Shown in pieces: positions 61,273 to 64,000 of a stretch of DNA of 64,000 nt. A program made the position numbers and the translations under genes. The DNA lies in the NCBI RefSeq assembly GCF_014701235.1, contig NZ_AP022873.1, forward strand, positions 1,054,001 through 1,118,000, read 5' to 3'. Under the pieces are notes generated by a model, which ran no database searches, had not been told where the DNA came from, and was given only the letters and a program-made list of their open reading frames with translations. Source of the DNA: Dissulfurispira thermophila. Its GTDB lineage: Bacteria > Nitrospirota > Thermodesulfovibrionia > Thermodesulfovibrionales > Dissulfurispiraceae. Every line of letters begins with the position of its first letter. Position 1 is the stretch's first letter.

Positions 61273-62154
61273 ATGTTAAATTTATTTTTTTATATACATA
61301 AAATACGAACAACAATATATAAGCCTTTGCTATTTTTGATTACCCTGTTTTATGCAGCAAATCTGGGTGCTTATTCAGTTGAAGCCACTTTGAAGATATC
61401 TGGCTCCAGCACCATACAGTCACTTGCAGAAGATGTGGCAAATCTGTATAAACAGAGATATGGACAGCCCATTGATGTGCAGGGTGGAGGCACTGATGCA
61501 GGCATTAGAAATACCATTAAGGGTATTTCAGACATTGGAATGGTTTCAAGGGCGCTAAAAAGAAACGAGAAATCTAAACTGCATTATACTACTATTGGCT
61601 TTGATGCTGTTGCAATAATTGTCAATGTGCGCAATCCATTGAAAGAAATAAACAGGACAACTCTCATTACTATATATAACGGAACTATTAAGAACTGGAA
61701 GGAGATAACCTCATGGGACCAGCCGATCACCATAATATCGAAACAGACAGGCAGGTCAACACTCGAGGTGTTTGAGGAATATACAGGCTTAAAACACCAT
61801 TTGCATGGGCGGGGAATCAATGGCAATATCTCAAAAGATGTATATGAAGCAGGCTCTAATATTGAGGCAGCAACACTGGTAGGAGGAATGCCGGGCGCTA
61901 TAGGCTATGTATCAGCAGGAACAGCAATGCTGCTTATAGAAAAGGGGATGCCTATAAAGATTCTTGCGCTGGATGGCATTGCAGCAACAAGAGATAATGT
62001 AATCAATGGTACATATCCTGTCAGAAGGGAATTAAATCTTGTGTACAGAAAATATGATAAAAGAATAATTAATTATTTAGGACTTTTTATGAGCATAGAT
62101 GGACAGGAGATAGTTAAGGCTCAAGGATTTATTCCTGTTAGAAAAGACAGGTAA
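61273..62154 (+). CDS. PstS-like phosphate/oxyanion-binding protein
   Basis: A periplasmic binding protein of the PBP-like (PstS) family, about 293 residues from ATG 61273 (ATG 61237 lies in a hairpin). A signal segment (about 17-32, KPLLFLITLFYAANLGAYS) precedes LKISGSSTIQSLAEDVANLY and VQGGGTDAGIRNTIKGISDI, where GSST and the GGG-x-D-AG loop bind phosphate in PstS. TGRSTLEVFEEYT is the second binding loop. No pstCAB transporter genes follow; the kinase gene starts four bases later, so it may be a sensor input. Sigma-54 control is likely. Confidence 0.9.
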   Translation: MLNLFFYIHKIRTTIYKPLLFLITLFYAANLGAYSVEATLKISGSSTIQSLAEDVANLYKQRYGQPIDVQGGGTDAGIRNTIKGISDIGMVSRALKRNEKSKLHYTTIGFDAVAIIVNVRNPLKEINRTTLITIYNGTIKNWKEITSWDQPITIISKQTGRSTLEVFEEYTGLKHHLHGRGINGNISKDVYEAGSNIEAATLVGGMPGAIGYVSAGTAMLLIEKGMPIKILALDGIAATRDNVINGTYPVRRELNLVYRKYDKRIINYLGLFMSIDGQEIVKAQGFIPVRKDR

Positions 62155-62157
62155 AAC

Positions 62158-63426
62158 ATGAATTTTTCTGAAAAAACAAAGATTACTCTTCCTATTCTTT
62201 TAATTGCAATTTTTGTTTTCTCATCTTTTGGCTGGATCTTTTATTTTCATAATTATCAGTTGAAACAAATAACACGGACAGTATATCTGCTGAACACAAT
62301 AGATAGAGATATCAAAGAGTTCAACATGGCTGTTCAGAGCGGCATCTTAACACTCGATAACAAATATGTCATCCATGCTGACAAACATTCTCTCAGTGTT
62401 TTTGACAGTCTCTCTACACTAAGAAAAAGTCATTCTTTAGAGGCAGAGAGGATAAAGAGGAAATACATGGAATATTATTCGAAACTTGTCTCGATCAATT
62501 CGTTGTTTTTAGAAAAAAGGATAGCAGAAGGAAGAAAGAGATTGGGTGAACTCGAACTCATTTATTCTGAAATAAATGATGAGATATCAAAGGCAATTGC
62601 CATGCATACACTTGAGCATGAAAGGGCAGTAAAGAATATAAACATTTTTATGGCTGTAACATCCTTTGTCTTTATTGTTATGGTCTCTCTTATCATAGCC
62701 CTTTTCATGCATTACAGCAAAAAGAGAAAACAAGCAGAAAAGGCAATGATAGAATCCGAAAAAATGGCTTCACTGGGTGTTCTGGCAGCAGGCATTGCCC
62801 ATGAAATAAGAAACCCCCTTACAATAATTTCTCTTGGCATTGAGCACTTAAAACAGATGTTTGCTGGTGATAAAGATGTGCTTTATCTGACAGGGAATAT
62901 CCATAATGCAGTTGAAAGGGCAGACAAGATAATAAAAGGACTGCTTGATTATTCCCAGCAATCTGCCTTCAGATTTGAAGACTTTGATGTATCTCTGATA
63001 ATTGAGGAGTCTTTACAAATATTGGATGAGCAGATTAAAAACAGAAATATATCTGTTGTAAAGCAATTTTCTCCATTGCCTCTTCATCTTAAGTGTGACA
63101 GAGACAAGATGAGACAGGTTTTTGTGAGTATTATGCTTAATGCAATTAATGCCATGCCTGATGGTGGAACGCTCTCGATAAAACTCGAAAGAGATGAAAG
63201 AGCCGCTATGCGGATTATATTTGCAGACACTGGAAAAGGGATCTCAGAGAAAGAGATACACCGAGTATTTGACCCATTTTTCAGCGATTCTCAAGGTGCC
63301 AGCACAGGTCTTGGACTTTCTATAGCAAAAGGCATAGTTGAAAGACATGGTGGTAAAATAATAATAGAAAGTAGGAGAGGGAAGGGCACTGATGTGATAA
63401 TCACATGCCCAGCAGGCAAGGGATAA
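62158..63426 (+). CDS. Membrane sensor histidine kinase
   Basis: A 422-residue kinase. Two membrane segments (about 10-30 and 162-185) enclose a helical periplasmic domain. HisKA carries the phospho-acceptor H215 in AAGIAHEIRNPLTII. The ATPase domain shows SIMLNAINAMPDGG, FADTGKGISEKE and STGLGLSIAKGIVERHGGKI. There is no HAMP or response regulator gene next to it in the window. Its position after the pstS-like gene suggests that the binding protein supplies its signal. Confidence 0.93.
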   Translation: MNFSEKTKITLPILLIAIFVFSSFGWIFYFHNYQLKQITRTVYLLNTIDRDIKEFNMAVQSGILTLDNKYVIHADKHSLSVFDSLSTLRKSHSLEAERIKRKYMEYYSKLVSINSLFLEKRIAEGRKRLGELELIYSEINDEISKAIAMHTLEHERAVKNINIFMAVTSFVFIVMVSLIIALFMHYSKKRKQAEKAMIESEKMASLGVLAAGIAHEIRNPLTIISLGIEHLKQMFAGDKDVLYLTGNIHNAVERADKIIKGLLDYSQQSAFRFEDFDVSLIIEESLQILDEQIKNRNISVVKQFSPLPLHLKCDRDKMRQVFVSIMLNAINAMPDGGTLSIKLERDERAAMRIIFADTGKGISEKEIHRVFDPFFSDSQGASTGLGLSIAKGIVERHGGKIIIESRRGKGTDVIITCPAGKG

Positions 63427-63448
63427 CAAGAAATTATAAGGGGGGAAT

Positions 63449-64000
63449 ATGAATCTGAAGGATGTATCTTTGAAAAATAAGGTAGTGGTGCCGATTGCAG
63501 TGATGGTTACCATAGGTATTATAGTAACAATCATCGTAACTACAGGCAGGACAAAAGACATTGTCATTGATGAGGCAAAGAATACGACTCTCACAGGATA
63601 TAGGGATACAGTATTGAATGCACTTACAACAATGATGATTACAGGCAATATCAAAGAGGCAAAGACACCATTCCTTGAGCAGATGTCTCATGTTGCAGAT
63701 GTGCATGTAATAAGAGCAGAAGTGCTTGACAATGACTATGGAAAAGGCAAACCCGAGGAATATCCAAAGGATACATTAGAAAGAGAGGTCATAGACAAAG
63801 GCATAGAGAAGGTCTTCCTTGATGGCGAGCATCTCAGGGGCATCTTTCCATATATTGCAAAATCAAATTATATGGGAAGAAACTGCCTTAACTGCCATAA
63901 TGTAAAAGAAGGGACAGTGCTTGGCGCAATAAGCATAAAGATACCACTTATCCGCTCTTTTGCCACGATCAGGTCAGCCCGCAACCTTTATTTTGGACTC
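63449..64000 (+). CDS. Haem-c membrane sensor, partial (runs off the right edge)
   Basis: From ATG 63449 (GGGGGG upstream) 184 residues are visible without a stop. A membrane segment (about 13-33, VVVPIAVMVTIGIIVTIIVT) leads to a periplasmic domain with a c-type haem motif, C146-L-N-C149-H150, followed by GTVLGAISIKIPL. The same order occurs in the GGDEF/EAL protein (KCLKCH, then LGVMKI). The C-terminus outside the window may be a chemoreceptor or another output domain; this cannot be decided here. Confidence 0.8.
   Translation, partial: MNLKDVSLKNKVVVPIAVMVTIGIIVTIIVTTGRTKDIVIDEAKNTTLTGYRDTVLNALTTMMITGNIKEAKTPFLEQMSHVADVHVIRAEVLDNDYGKGKPEEYPKDTLEREVIDKGIEKVFLDGEHLRGIFPYIAKSNYMGRNCLNCHNVKEGTVLGAISIKIPLIRSFATIRSARNLYFGL

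Overview
The window is an AT-rich bacterial chromosome segment. Its core genes are a B12-dependent ribonucleotide reductase, an electron-transfer flavoprotein whose alpha subunit carries two [4Fe-4S] ferredoxin motifs, UbiD, a DUF2155 lipoprotein and several sensors with c-type haem motifs. This fits an uncultivated anaerobe of the Nitrospirota (Thermodesulfovibrionia-like) or a related lineage. That placement is inference; no rRNA or other phylogenetic marker is present.

Layout. 1-9.8 kb is housekeeping: a lysophospholipid acyltransferase running off the left edge, an HD phosphohydrolase, nrdJ, a YdcF-like protein, pdxJ-acpS, etfB-etfA-fabD, a TusA-like protein, mdh and ndk. 9.9-22.9 kb is a defence-type island. 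It holds a phospholipase-D/SNF2 helicase, an S23-type four-helix protein, a ribbon-helix-helix/PIN toxin-antitoxin pair joined by overlapping stop and start codons to a large Eco57I-type methylase, a KAP P-loop NTPase and an Mrr_N-type winged-helix protein. After these come a small-RNA candidate and gene remnants. 23-31.3 kb is core again: ubiD-like, ribD, a pyruvate-kinase-domain protein, hemW, htrA, tilS and a tandem universal stress protein. A tRNA-Ser(GCU) follows, and from it to about 42.4 kb lies a decayed conjugative or integrative element: a truncated primase, tiny ORFs between strong terminators, a MOBH relaxase, a traN fragment, secreted paralogues, vapBC, an IS481-type IS, an IS4-type IS and a type II restriction-modification pair.

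42.6-53.7 kb resumes the core with a lipoprotein gene and then pyrR-pyrB-pyrC-carA-flavin reductase-membrane protein-carB, led by a recognisable PyrR attenuator, followed by a PPi-type phosphofructokinase. 53.8-64 kb is signalling: a haem-c GGDEF/EAL protein, a double PhnD-like binding protein with a histidine kinase and NtrC-type regulator, a sigma-54 promoter, a PstS-like binding protein with a second kinase, and the start of a haem-c sensor.

The most unusual feature is a set of short dispersed repeats found both between genes and in frame inside housekeeping genes. One is a 36-bp palindrome that appears inside three unrelated proteins (helicase, transposase, CarB) in both orientations. Others are low-complexity word tracts inside NrdJ, CarA, CarB, PyrC, TilS and HemW, at points where those proteins look longer than their families.
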